This document shows, one piece after another, positions 26,421 through 38,014 of a DNA stretch of 64,000 bases. Made by a program: the position numbers and the translations under genes. The stretch's first letter is position 1; the number at the start of each line of letters is the position of its first letter. The DNA comes from Archegozetes longisetosus. Lineage: Eukaryota > Arthropoda > Arachnida > Sarcoptiformes > Trhypochthoniidae. The notes under the pieces were generated by a model that was not told where the DNA came from, did not search any database, and was given only the letters and a program-made list of their open reading frames with translations. Where the stretch lies: positions 12,222,418 through 12,286,417 of the forward strand of contig JAEMBT020000004.1 in the NCBI GenBank assembly GCA_018873245.2, written 5' to 3'.

Positions 26421-29400
26421 TTACAAATGTTTATTGCTCTTAGGCAGACCTGTAAACTCATTGTAAAGACTTGGAAGTAGTTCATAATTATTTGTTATAA
26501 GAAATAAATTGATAAAATCATTTACAATTCTGATAGTTCCTAATAATAGTCTGTCGGGTGTCATCGCACAAACAAAATTATTTGTATTTTTAATCATAAA
26601 CAATGACAACCAATTAAAATGTGACAAAAAAGTTTCAATTTCTCTGAATTGTCGAACACATATGATTGTTTGCATCGAATCTTTATGCTTCAAAACAGAA
26701 TCACGTAATTCATAAAACATTTGATTACTTGTATCTACTGGAAGTAATATATCTTTTAACGTGATGTCTTCATTTTGAATATTATCACATTTGTAATTAG
26801 TTCCATTCGCATCGTTAAAATTTGCTGATATTCTGAAAGTAAACGGCTTGTCAATGCGTGAAGACAAAGCAAGTCTAACTGTTTTGCACTCATCCCTATT
26901 TAATATCGGAATTTCGCACTCTTCGTGAATAATTCCGTCCAACGAATCTAAGACTAAGACCAAGGCAAAAATCCGATCGAATTGTTGCTCAAACTTATTT
27001 GAAATCTTTACTTCGAACAAGAGATTTAAGCAAAAAGGAGTTTCTGATAAATTAGTTATTTGGTCGAAGTTTTCAGTGTTTGCAACGCGTTTTATAATGA
27101 AAGGGGCTTCTTTGCAATCTTTTGTGATTTCGAGATCAAAATACGACTCATCGTCAAAATTAAATACTTGCTTAATGTTCTGGTCGTCTTGTAATGTATT
27201 CAAAGCTAGAATATAAATCTGAGCCAAACTTGTAATAGAGAGATCATTTTTTCTTTCGTTCATCAACCACTCGAGAATTGCTAACAAAATCTCTTTTACA
27301 GAATAACTAATATTTTGATTATACAAAACTGCTGTACAACAAGACAATGCTTGAGAACTCGATTGTAACCATCTTTTGCAGTTGTTATTTATCAACTTCA
27401 ATAGATATACGATCTGATCTTCACTTAAATCTAAATCCTTTTGCTTAAAAATCCATTCAAACGCGAATAGAAATTCTGTCAACTCGGTCAAGTTCTTGAA
27501 AGTATCGGTTTCTGATAATTTGAATAAATTTTTAATCATCTTATGACAAGTGCTTTTCGCCAAGTTTCTATAAGAGTCAAATAAAGAAATAGAACGTCTG
27601 ATATGAGGATCAGGAGAAGCGAACATCACAGACACCAATAGGTCTTCCACTTCATGGACCACATTGCGTTTCATTAAAATCGCATAAATAACTCGATAGA
27701 ACGCATTCGTTGCCCTTATATTATTTCTTAAGCTAAGAGTTTCGAGAGGTTTCAAGCAGTACAATAAACTTTGATTATCGATTGCCGTCTCATTAAGAAT
27801 AGTTAATTTTTTCTCTTGGGTGTCAGGTCCATCGAATGATGTTATCTCAATAGATGACGGCTCGACAAATGCCGATTTCAATTGTGCAACAATACTTTTA
27901 GTGTAATCTAAAGCTAGTAAACGATGTGCTATTGTTAATGATGGATGAGTCGCAACTATTGTTAATTGTTTTAAAAGTTTTTGTTCTTCTAATGTTGAAA
28001 ATAACTCTAAACCGAACGATAGCAATAGTTGCAAAGCAAAATGAAAATTATGAATTTCGCAACTCATTGTTAATTGACTCAAATAGGGCTTGAAAATCAT
28101 GGGCGAAATAATGTCTTGATATTTATGACCACGAATCGCAACAAACAATTGAGTCAATACGTGATGTAATTCAAACTGTTGCAAGTCAGGCAACTTCTGA
28201 ATTATGTTTTTAATTTCTTCTTCGCTAATGTTATGACTAGTTAACAATGAACTCAAAATCAATGTCTGATCGCTTTTGAATTGTCTTTTGTTATAAGCAT
28301 TTTGGAGTAACTCCTGAAGTGGAAAAATATGAACTATGAAATAATAAATCGAATCTGATGTGATTAATCCAATAATGATATCACTTACAGGTGTAGTGCT
28401 CCCGATCTCTCTTAAGCATTGAACTGAAGCCAAACCAATTACGGATTTGTTCCTTTGAGCATTTTTAATTAGTAGTTCAATAACACTATCGAATAACTGT
28501 TTTAAAGACCAGTTACTTTCTGCCTAAGTATCACAAATAAAGTTCAATTAAGCAAAAAGCTATCATTCAAATAGAACTAATTCATGGGTAGGTTTTGAGC
28601 AAATGTAATCATTTTAGATATTTAATGATAGTTAGAGACAATCATTTGCATAGTATTCTATTAATTGTAAAATTTACCATTTCGTTATGGTACGTAATTA
28701 TAACAGTTGTAGTGAATAAGTATTTTTGACGGATTCGATCACTTTTTTTCGATGCGCTATAAATATTGATCAATGAACCAACTGTTTGCTCAACTCTAAC
28801 AAAAATGATGATTCAAATTAATATCTAAATTAACATAAAGCAATTATAGTTTACTTCCGTCGACACAATTAGCTAAAGAGGCGACGAAATTCTATAATTA
28901 GAAGCTATGATTATTAGTGCAAAAAAATTTAATGACTTAGTGACTGTCAATCCACTGTTTTGTCATGAATAACATGCAAATTAGGAATCAGACTCATACT
29001 CAAAGGACTTATCAATTTTGTATTCGTCATTTCATTCATTTGTACTTAGACACCAGTGACAGGCCCGAAAAGGTATACGGTCTGTTGGATACAGTGTCGA
29101 GTTCAAAAATAAGATTTGTAATCAATCATATTATTTATGACAATCCTCGTAGAAGTCAGTCAACAATTAATATCAGTACAATTTACGTGAGCTCAAGCTT
29201 AAGATTAGCTAAATTAAAACGGATTATAGGTTGTATTTCTGTTGATTTGTGCATTTGATCACTATAAGCAGTCAATTCAACAATCAATCGAATGAGGATC
29301 AAATTCACAATATTTTACACAAAATTGTTTACTTATTTTTTTTTAAAAGTTTATCTAAACAAATTTGACAAGTTATTTAAAGTATAGATACTCTTATTGA

Positions 29401-30217
29401 TTATTAATTTTTATTATTCTAGTTTTAATACATATGAATACTAATAGTCTTGAATTTATGTAAAAGTTGGTCCAAATCTAATAACTAATAATATTGAGGT
29501 CAAAGACTTAAAACAGTCACTTAAATTAAGTACAAGTTGTCATTTCGAGCTTTGAATAAATAATTAACAAATAGAATAATCTATAGGCAATTATATCGTT
29601 TCTAAAAGTTTAAAAATGAAAAATGTTTTGGAAACACTGATTAACTCGACTGATGGTTGCGCTTCAAGTAATCAAATATAATCAATATTGATATAACTGT
29701 AATTAAGGATTTGCATAACAACTGTGAATATTTTAAAATGACAGAAATACATTCACTTTAAATATAGTCTAAAAACAAAATTAAAATAATCGATAATATC
29801 TAGGTTCATTAACAAGTCTCATTTTTCAATTAAAATAGCTTTCTATAAAAGCCTACAAATGGAGATGTTTTTTCGATAAAAGATAAGAATCTAAATAAGA
29901 TATGGATTAAGAGAGTAGATAAGGAATAACTTAATGTTTAATTGACTGCAATAATTAATGAGGTTATGAATCAATTCATACTTATCTAAATGATCGAAAA
30001 GAGGAACCATTTGTTCGATAATCGATAATAAATGAATGACAACATTATCAGGAATATTGTCGTTACATAAATCTTTAAGGATATCCAAATAAAGACAATT
30101 TTCGTCGTTAACTGATTTATTAAGAGTCGAACAAATCTTCAAATAGTTATCAAACCATTTGTTACTTTCACCTAAAACTGACGATTGAATTACTTTTTCT
30201 TTAGTTTTACTCATCAT
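26421..30217 (-). CDS. AP5B1: AP-5 complex subunit beta
   Basis: Large subunit of the fifth adaptor complex, which with SPG11/SPG15 acts at late endosomes and lysosomes. Three exons on the minus strand: 29931-30217, 28678-28756 and 26421-28523. They join with matching phases to 822 residues (human 878). The middle exon is short; I accept it because it is the only bridge found that keeps phase and it fills the missing length before the NKSVIGLASVQCLREIG block, which parallels human QATACECLREL. Further parallels are LLKQLTIVATHPSL (human LLRRLTLAAQHPAL) and the end, PDRLLLGTIRIVNDFINLFL then ELLPSLYNEF. The rest is helical solenoid and poorly conserved. Identification rests on order and spacing of these blocks. 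The likely alternative is another diverged adaptin-like solenoid. Confidence 0.82.
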
Positions 30218-31008
30218 TACTTTAATTAAACTATATTATAATTATTATAATAACTATAAATAATTAGCAAACACTTTGTAATTATGTTTAAATTAATTTT
30301 TATTTGTCAGACATATTTGACGCACAAATCATATGAAAGTTTGATAAGAAACAAAATGTTTAGATTTTCTAATTGTCCAAAACTATTGACATCAATTTTA
30401 ATATCCATCAAACATTTATTTTATAAAAAATAGTACTTATTGATAGTTAGTTTTTATTATAAAACAAAAACTTTATAAAAAATACTAAAAATAGGAGACA
30501 TTCATTGATCACAATATATTAAAAAATAGTAAATAATCGAAATTAAATGAATGGGCGGTTAAATGATTAGCGATAATAATAATAAAGGCATTGATGAGAA
30601 GCAATGAGAGCTTGAAGTGAGTCACAGGTATCACAATGACTGGCACTAAACAACAAATATTTTCACATTAATTTCCATTTCAGCGACAATTTCACAACAT
30701 ATTTACGATTTCGAACGGATACTATTGGTCCACGAAACACATCACAATTCATTAAACCAATCGCACAAATAGAACCTTTTCGGTGGCGCTAAGTTTAAAA
30801 TTTGTTTTCTTAATAATTCAAATTAATAATAATAACAATTTTAAACTCTTGGAAACACATCAACGAATGAATGAAACTTTTATGCAAACATAAACTTTGC
30901 TCAATTATTAGTAAACACATAAATTGGAACATATCGTAATTTTTGATCTCTTTCTGTTTCAATTGAAAAATTTGAAAAATGACTATAACTTAAAACTGAT
31001 ATCTATTC
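30218..31008. other. Intergenic
   Basis: About 800 bp between the AP-5 beta start and the stop of the secreted-protein gene, both on the minus strand. AT-rich; it should include the AP-5 beta promoter and the 3' UTR of the next gene. No other feature seen. Confidence 0.45.
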
Positions 31009-34000
31009 TCAAGACGTGGCCTTCAATTCGGTTGTGGTGAGAGCCGCGTTTTCAATATTTCCGATCAAATCTCTTCTCTTGTCGATTGAAACTAATTTCG
31101 ATACTTTATTACTCGCTGATAATGAGTTGTACATTGAACCAAAACCATTAAAACCCTGAAAACCTAGGACTTCAGGACTACCAGAATCGAAGAACTCGTC
31201 TTCGAGGGCACTGAACACATTTGCACTGCTGTCGTTGTCGTACACTGGTCCGTCTTCTACTACTGATTGTGAGGAACTTGATGCTTCTTCCGGTCTGAAA
31301 GTGCCACCACGTAAGACTTCAAAGTTTCCACTCCCCATTAGCCCGACATGTCGTCCCTCTGATGGAAAATGAGTTCTTGATTGACCATTAGGTCTTCGAC
31401 TGCGACGATGAGAGAAACGCGAGCGACCACTTCTTCCAATGTTTTCATCTGTACTATCCGATAGTGGGTGTAATCCAGAATCAGCAGAATCTAATTTGTC
31501 ATTTTTATCTTTGTTGTCACTATCCTTAGTCTCGTTAAAATTAGTAGCATCTGATCCATCATTTCGAGGAAATCTTACTCGGGACTTCCTTCCAGATCTT
31601 TTGAGAAACAGAATTCTTGAACCTCTTGGATTCGATTCATCGCTTGTATTTTCGCTATAACTTTCCGGAAAATATAGAAGAGATTTGCCTCCAAATTCAT
31701 GGCTTATGTCTCTTCTGAATCTTCCGTATCTTTTTCTGTCGTCATTTTGTGTTGAGTTTCGATCACGAAGACGACGGAACAAATTCATAGGATTGAGATA
31801 ACTCAAAAATTTTCTGAATCTTGATGGCTCCTCCTCCTCCTCATCCTTAAGCAGGTCTGATAAGTTGATACCTCCTGGCAGTTGATTCATACCGCTTTGT
31901 TCTGAAGACCCACTACTCTGTTGCGATTGTTGTGGTGCGAAAGGGAAGGGCATAGGCATCGACCCCATGGCCATTGGTCCGATTTGAGGATAAGCTCCCA
32001 TTGGACTGTATGGCATCATCATTGGCATAGGCATTGACCCTGAACCCTGAGAATTGCTATCTGAAGGGCTTGAAGTCATCACATTATTACTTGAGGCCGA
32101 AGCTTCCGATGACTCGCTGCCTTTCGAACCACCGCTTCCGCTCGATTGTTGGCCATAACCTCCCGGCATATATCCGTAACCATACCCTGGGTATCCTCCA
32201 TATGAATATCCCGAGTACGGACCCATTGGTGGTCCATATCCGCCACCCATTCCCGCATAAACAGGCGAAGGGCTGCTCATACTTGCATACATTCCTCCAA
32301 GTCCTGACATTCCTCCGAGTCCTGATATGCTGCCATATCCTCCTCCAGGCACTAGAGGTGACATTCCGTAAGCATATCCATAGTTATTACTTGCCATTGG
32401 GAGGTAATCACCCATACCAGATGATGGAATCAAATCAGATGTTTGCCTTCTTTCACGGCGTTGTCTAAGTCTCCTCAACATATTTAAAGGATTCAATCGA
32501 CTGAGAAACGTTCGCTTAGGTTTTGATTCTGACGCTTGTTTCAGATGATCATGTTGTTTCTTTGCTTGTCCGTGGAATGATTGCACGTGTTTTTGTGGAT
32601 TCATCCCTATAGGAAGTCTAGAATTTGACCCGACTGACTCTTGTGGTCCAGACATTAATGGCATTGGACGAATTACAGGAAGACCACCAGCAGGTGTTCC
32701 CATCATGTTGGCCACGTTCGCACTGCCGGCTGGAATCGTAATATATCCCACATGTTTGTAACCGGGAGGTGCAGGAAGTTGTCCACCTTCTGAAGCTGGA
32801 GTAAAGCCTTGAATACCGTTGAGAGATGAAAGCGGTTGTGTGTTTTCTAATTGTGAAGGTGATGCAAAATTAGACAATTCAGCTAAATTGGCGGCTGGAT
32901 AATCTTGTTGTAAACTTGCTAATAATTCGGAATGGGATTTTTGTTGTGTATTGAAGTGTGACGAAGGATTTGAAATAGCAGAACTCAGTGATAATTGGTT
33001 TAGTAATGATTGTATGTCATTCTCTGCAGTTTGACTCGAATGTTGCATATGGTTCTCGCTTAAAGAATTGCCCGACGTGTCTGAAGTTTGAGTAAGACCT
33101 TTCAATATTTGATTGGCAGCTTCTGGTGAAAACATCTGATGCTGTTCTTCATTTAACACCTGATATGAAGGACTGTGTTGTTTATTTCTTTGATATTCTT
33201 GTGGGTTTCTATCTCCATATTCAGGTTCTCCATCGCCTGATTCCGTTTGATCTGGTGATGCCAACTCTTCATTCTGTTCCGATGCGGCAGACTTTAGGAA
33301 TTTTGCCACTTCTGCATCATTACTCAACTGTCTGAAGAAATTTTGACGACTCGCTTCCGCAGAATTTTGTGAACTATCAGAATATTCGTCACTTACACCA
33401 TTTCCCTGAAGATATCTATTGTATCTGTGAGTGTATCTGGAGTTCCTATCTGGCATTGACCGCAAGTCATAAATCTGTTGAGCGTCTGGGTTTTGAGCAG
33501 CAACCGCTCCATCCTGTTTAAGATTATGGATTAATGAACCAGAAGTTTGAGAGGAATATACAGATGGATTTAGATTTGTGTTAGTAAGCCCTAAACCCGG
33601 TGCCGATTCATAGTCCCCATTCGAATAACCCATTTGTGTTAGTGTTAGACCCGGATCTACCTGTTGGTAATCATTATCACTCTGTGGTGTATCGTAACTT
33701 TCTGGCAGTTTTGATATTAATGGCTTTGCGATTGGGACAAAACCCGTGTTTGTAAATTGAGCTGTTGTTGGAGAGTATGTCGACTTTGATGGCAAACCTA
33801 ACAGTCAGAGTGAACAAAAAATTGATGAGTTAATGGGATATAACTGTCTTTTTGTCACACAATGCTCATAATGTAAGAAATATAATGACTTTGAAAAAAG
33901 ATAATCGATGATCGAAAATTGTTAAGATATAAATGATTCACAGAATTTAATAGCACATAATTATATTTTTGAATGCAAATGTTCAGCATCGCCTTATTTA

Positions 34001-37000
34001 ATCATTGAAGCGCATATTCGTTAAAATGCAATCATTTTTCATATATTTTAAACTTTATAGTCTCCCATATTATTTTCGCCCTTAAGAAAGAGTAAATCGA
34101 TTGATGCGAAACCAAATTTAACAGCATTTCAATGTCAATCAGATCGGAAGGATTGGTGGTCCGTAAATATAGAGTATATGTGGGACAATACATAATTATT
34201 ATAAGACTTAATCGTGTGTCTTATTGGTTATATTTGAAAGAATGAATCAAGTTTACACGAAAGGCTTAACACTAATTCTTTTTAACCTTTCCATTCAATG
34301 TAAAACAGTTACAAATCAAACCTAAAACAAACTTAGACATTGCCTTTAGTTATTTATGTGATTTTCCCAATAGTTGATTGTACCGTAGATACAAATAACT
34401 TCAAACTAAACTGACAAAAACTTAACGTAAAACAATGATCTGTATGAGGCGATTGTTGTAAAGCTAGCAAAATATGACAAGCTATATTTTTGATCCCCAA
34501 AGCTTAATAAATGGTTTCTTGTTTCAATTTTGTTCTTACCAAGAATATCGATTTGGGTTCACATAAAGTTACATTAAATTGAAAGGAATAATTGAAAATG
34601 ACTAAAACAAGAGCATGAATTAAATCCTTATACGTGATTATATTTTTATACTCTATAGACAAGATTGCTTGTACTATATCAAACTATTTCAAGTTTGATT
34701 GATGCTCGAAAATTCCTATTTCAACTTGAATTTTGTTAACTACTATTTAAAAATTAGAACTACTGAATAGCAGTTCATTAATTAAGCCGTTTAAACTTTA
34801 TTTGATAAGCATTTGTTCATTATTTTTAAACTCTCTCGTAATAAGGACAAAGCTTATCAACAAAAACAAGACACGAATAGCAATGCAAACACATTTTCTA
34901 TAAAAGATTAGATACTCTTTGTTAGAACCTGAATTTAAATTGATTTTTTCAAACTTTAATACATATCTTTAAAGAGACTGCAGCTTATGATAGGATCACA
35001 TGTCTTGTGAGATATAATTTGTTTTGGCAGAAGTGAACAAAAAGTAACATTGAAAAATAGCACATATCAAAAGAGCCTGATTTAAAGTTGCTTAAAAAAA
35101 CTTTTATTTCAAACTGTTGTGATATTATTTTTCTTTTATTTATTGATAAGTTGATGTATGAGAAATAATGTATCGCTAAACTTGATGTTTCAAACTGAAG
35201 CCCCACGAACTTAGAAATGAGTTACAGTATATTCTTCATAGTTATGCCAAAATAGTATTCAAAGCCTATTCTTCTGCTTAGAGTTCAAAAGTCGATCACG
35301 AAATTTTGTCTGATTTAATAACTAGTGCTATGGATATTAAACATAGTTGAATTGGCCGCTAATTTAATCGTTCCATTGAAGCACAAGTTTATTTGCCTTA
35401 AATAAGAACTTGTCTCTCACTCGTCAGAGAATACTTTTCTATAAGCATTCAGTGCTTACATTCAATAAGTCAGTTAATTAAAGGGGCAATCGAATAGTGG
35501 TATTGCCGGCCTCTTATTATTATACAGCACTGACTTAGCTTTAAGTTTTCTTATGCGCATCAAAAGGTTATGCTATGTCAAACATACAAACATTTTTAGA
35601 GACTGTCAAATTTGACTTCAACCAGATCTAAAAAGTTAGCGGAACTACATTTACAGAAATAGTTTATTACCATTCGATTCAAGTAAAACAAAAACTATTA
35701 GACTTAATAATAATTTGCGAACCAGAAAAAAGTTGTCATCGACTTAACAAATAGATTTAGAAAAGTTTTTTCCAAAAATAACGATAATCAGTATAATAAT
35801 AATACGAGCATATTTGCCTCAATTTTAATATTTAGGCTAAGTTTTGCAAAATTATTATCGATGAAGTGTGTTAACTAAAAATTAAACTAAAGACATAATT
35901 CGATTGACTCTCGCAATCTTATTATTATTAGAGCTAACTTTAATACTTTGTAAGAGTTTATATGAAGTTTGAAGATATATTAGATTTGCTTTTTTCCCTA
36001 AATAATAATATAAATCTGTAATGATAACAATGGATCGCGTCACGCGATCACGATAAATAGCACTCAGACCTTCATCCGTAAAAAAGGGTATTGTTGTCAT
36101 ATCCATAATGATCGCAATCGATCGATCTATTTTATCAAAAACTCATTCAGTGGTTTTCAAGTTTTACAGCAAATTAGGTGAAGTTCACACGAGCTCAGTG
36201 TCTAAAACCAATTAAGATTTTATGGTAATTTACTTATTAATTTTTTGTCTTTTTAAAGAAAATAGGGTCTTAAGCTACTCTTTCCCTTGAGTACTAAATT
36301 TCTTAACCTTGAAATTAAGTTAAGTTCACATTTTAAAAAATTCATATCAGTTATTTAACGAAAAAATGTTAATCTGTAAAAGATATAGAGCTAACTGTTT
36401 CACTGATAAAAAAGTTGTCAGTGAAATATTAGAAAAACTGTTTTGCAATTTTTCTTTTAGAGCTGACGCTGGCTCTAAAACTAGTACAGGTGTGTAAGTT
36501 ATATAACAAGCAAGTATATAACAGATATAAATACGGAACTACGTGTTTAGAATACGCTAAATATGTTAACTTCGATATTGGCTAACTTCAAGTTCAAGTT
36601 CAGGCATCTCTAAGTCAGGCTCAAATATTTTTTAAGTTATTTCACTATTAAAATCAATTTTGACAATATACTTATCATCGAAGTTATTATTGCAATAGTA
36701 AATTAAGTCGATAATATTGCACAATATCAAATAATAGTCAAATTTAAGTGAACCAATTGCGAAAAATATGCGAAGTAGTTGAGGCTTCCATATTTTTGGA
36801 ATTTAGGATAAAGTGAAAACATATTTTACATTACTCACCAACTTATAAATTGAAGCCAAATTGTAGGCTCGCTGTTATTCCAATCAATTAAGTAAAATTG
36901 ACAGAATTTTTGCTTTATAGATAAGATTTTACTGATTGTGTTCTTTAAATAATTAAAAGCCCTGTCACTAAGCTTAATCAAACGACTGCTTATTTAATTA

Positions 37001-37361
37001 TCTTAATTAATCTGAGAAGGGTTTATCTAAAGATTGACATTTAGAATATTATATAATAAACTCATATAAGACTCACGTAATTGAATCTCATAGGAAAAAG
37101 ACCGTACGAGAACTTAACACCGCTATTAAACCACAAGTTTTGACACTTTCAAGCCTTTAGCACAAGTGATTAAAGGGCTATTACGAGGCTATTAACATGG
37201 ATTCGACAACGATTGAAAGAAAAAATTTGGCTTAATTTACCATTTCTGTGGTGGTCTTGATCTGTGCTATTCTGAAGAGGTGGTGAAGTTTTTTGATTTT
37301 GTTGAGCAAAGATCAGCTGATGATTAAGTGATAACGTGAATAATACAATATGTAATATCAT
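31009..37361 (-). CDS. Secreted Gly/Ser/Met/Tyr-rich protein, unrecognised family
   Basis: Two coding exons on the minus strand: 37241-37361 and 31009-33797, separated by a 3.4-kb intron, joining in frame to 969 residues. Exon 1 starts MILHIVLFTLSLNHQLIFA, a convincing signal peptide with probable cleavage before QQNQ. The mature protein has a Ser/Gln/Asn-rich half, a basic module at residues 471-492 (FLSRLNPLNMLRRLRQRR), a Gly/Tyr/Met-rich silk- or cuticle-like stretch (about 512-660), an acidic run, a second copy of the module at 704-721 (FLSYLNPMNLFRRLRDRN), then an Arg/Ser-rich tail. Dibasic and RxRR-type sites (RFRR near 733-736) suggest processing by furin-like proteases. I do not recognise the family. 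An extracellular structural, cuticular, silk or adhesive role is inferred from composition alone. Confidence 0.85.
31756..31809 (-). repeat. Coding repeat, copy 2 of basic LNPxN-RRLR module
   Basis: Encodes FLSYLNPMNLFRRLRDRN, directly after an acidic EEEEE run. Each copy is predicted to be a short amphipathic, basic helix. See copy 1 for the shared pattern. Confidence 0.8.
32443..32508 (-). repeat. Coding repeat, copy 1 of basic LNPxN-RRLR module
   Basis: Encodes FLSRLNPLNMLRRLRQRR plus four more residues. It matches copy 2 at the pattern FLSxLNP[LM]N[ML][LF]RRLRxR, while the sequences around both copies are unrelated low-complexity stretches. This points to a selected functional motif rather than compositional drift. 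Confidence 0.8.
33798..37240 (-). other. Large intron of the secreted-protein gene
   Basis: 3.4-kb GT..AG intron (donor GTAAAT at 37240, acceptor TTAG ending at 33798) separating the signal-peptide exon from the rest. I saw no embedded gene. A 9-bp hairpin (TTTCACTGA and its complement) occurs near 36403-36430. Confidence 0.6.
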
Positions 37362-37992
37362 GATTGCCAATAACTTGATACCAAACTATACTAAAGTATT
37401 TGCGCTGTAAAGAAATGAAATTAAGATTAAGTAACCGCACAAATGAGAAATTGTTCCAAAGGCAAAAGAACTAACTTATAATAAAAGCTACAAAACTGAA
37501 TAAAAGTTGGTGACAAAAAAGCACATCTGCGGCAACTTTTAATAAAAATGACTTGTTCATAAGAATTATTAGTTTGATCAGTAGAACACAGTCACTGGGA
37601 AAGAGCTACTGTTTTGCTGTTGATTTGTTCTTTTCACGGCTTGCAAATGATGGCTTCAATATTGATGACATGCTTTTGCTTCTCTCATCGCGGTTAGTGA
37701 ACCATAAAAAAACATGATCTGTGGGCCGAACCCATTAAGGGACGAGAAGTTTGCCTCAGACCTGAAACGGTGAAGCTTTGCATACATACAGACCCGACAC
37801 ACATTTTCTTCTAGTTGCAAAACATTATTTTATTTATAGGATTGAATATTTTTAAAGGCGAAGTCATTTCTTTGGCTCGCAATTCAGTTGAGAATATATA
37901 TCAATAAGAAGTAGAGTTTTGAGCGAATGGTTTATCTTATTTTTGCAAGTATTCAACTTCTTTTAAGGCATAACTGTTTCAAATGATAAAAC

Positions 37993-38014
37993 ATATATAT
38001 ATATATATATATAT
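37993..38014. repeat. (AT)n microsatellite
   Basis: Uninterrupted alternating A/T run of about 22 bases, seen directly; about 630 bp upstream of the secreted-protein start codon. Confidence 0.9.

Noticed and set aside
28965..29258. Plus-strand open frame inside the first intron of the AP-5 beta gene
   Set aside because: No homology, and it lies within an intron supported on the opposite strand by matching exon phases.
31439..33335. Plus-strand open frames opposite the secreted-protein exon
   Set aside because: They are shadows of the long minus-strand exon, which has a signal peptide exon, matched phase and structured composition.
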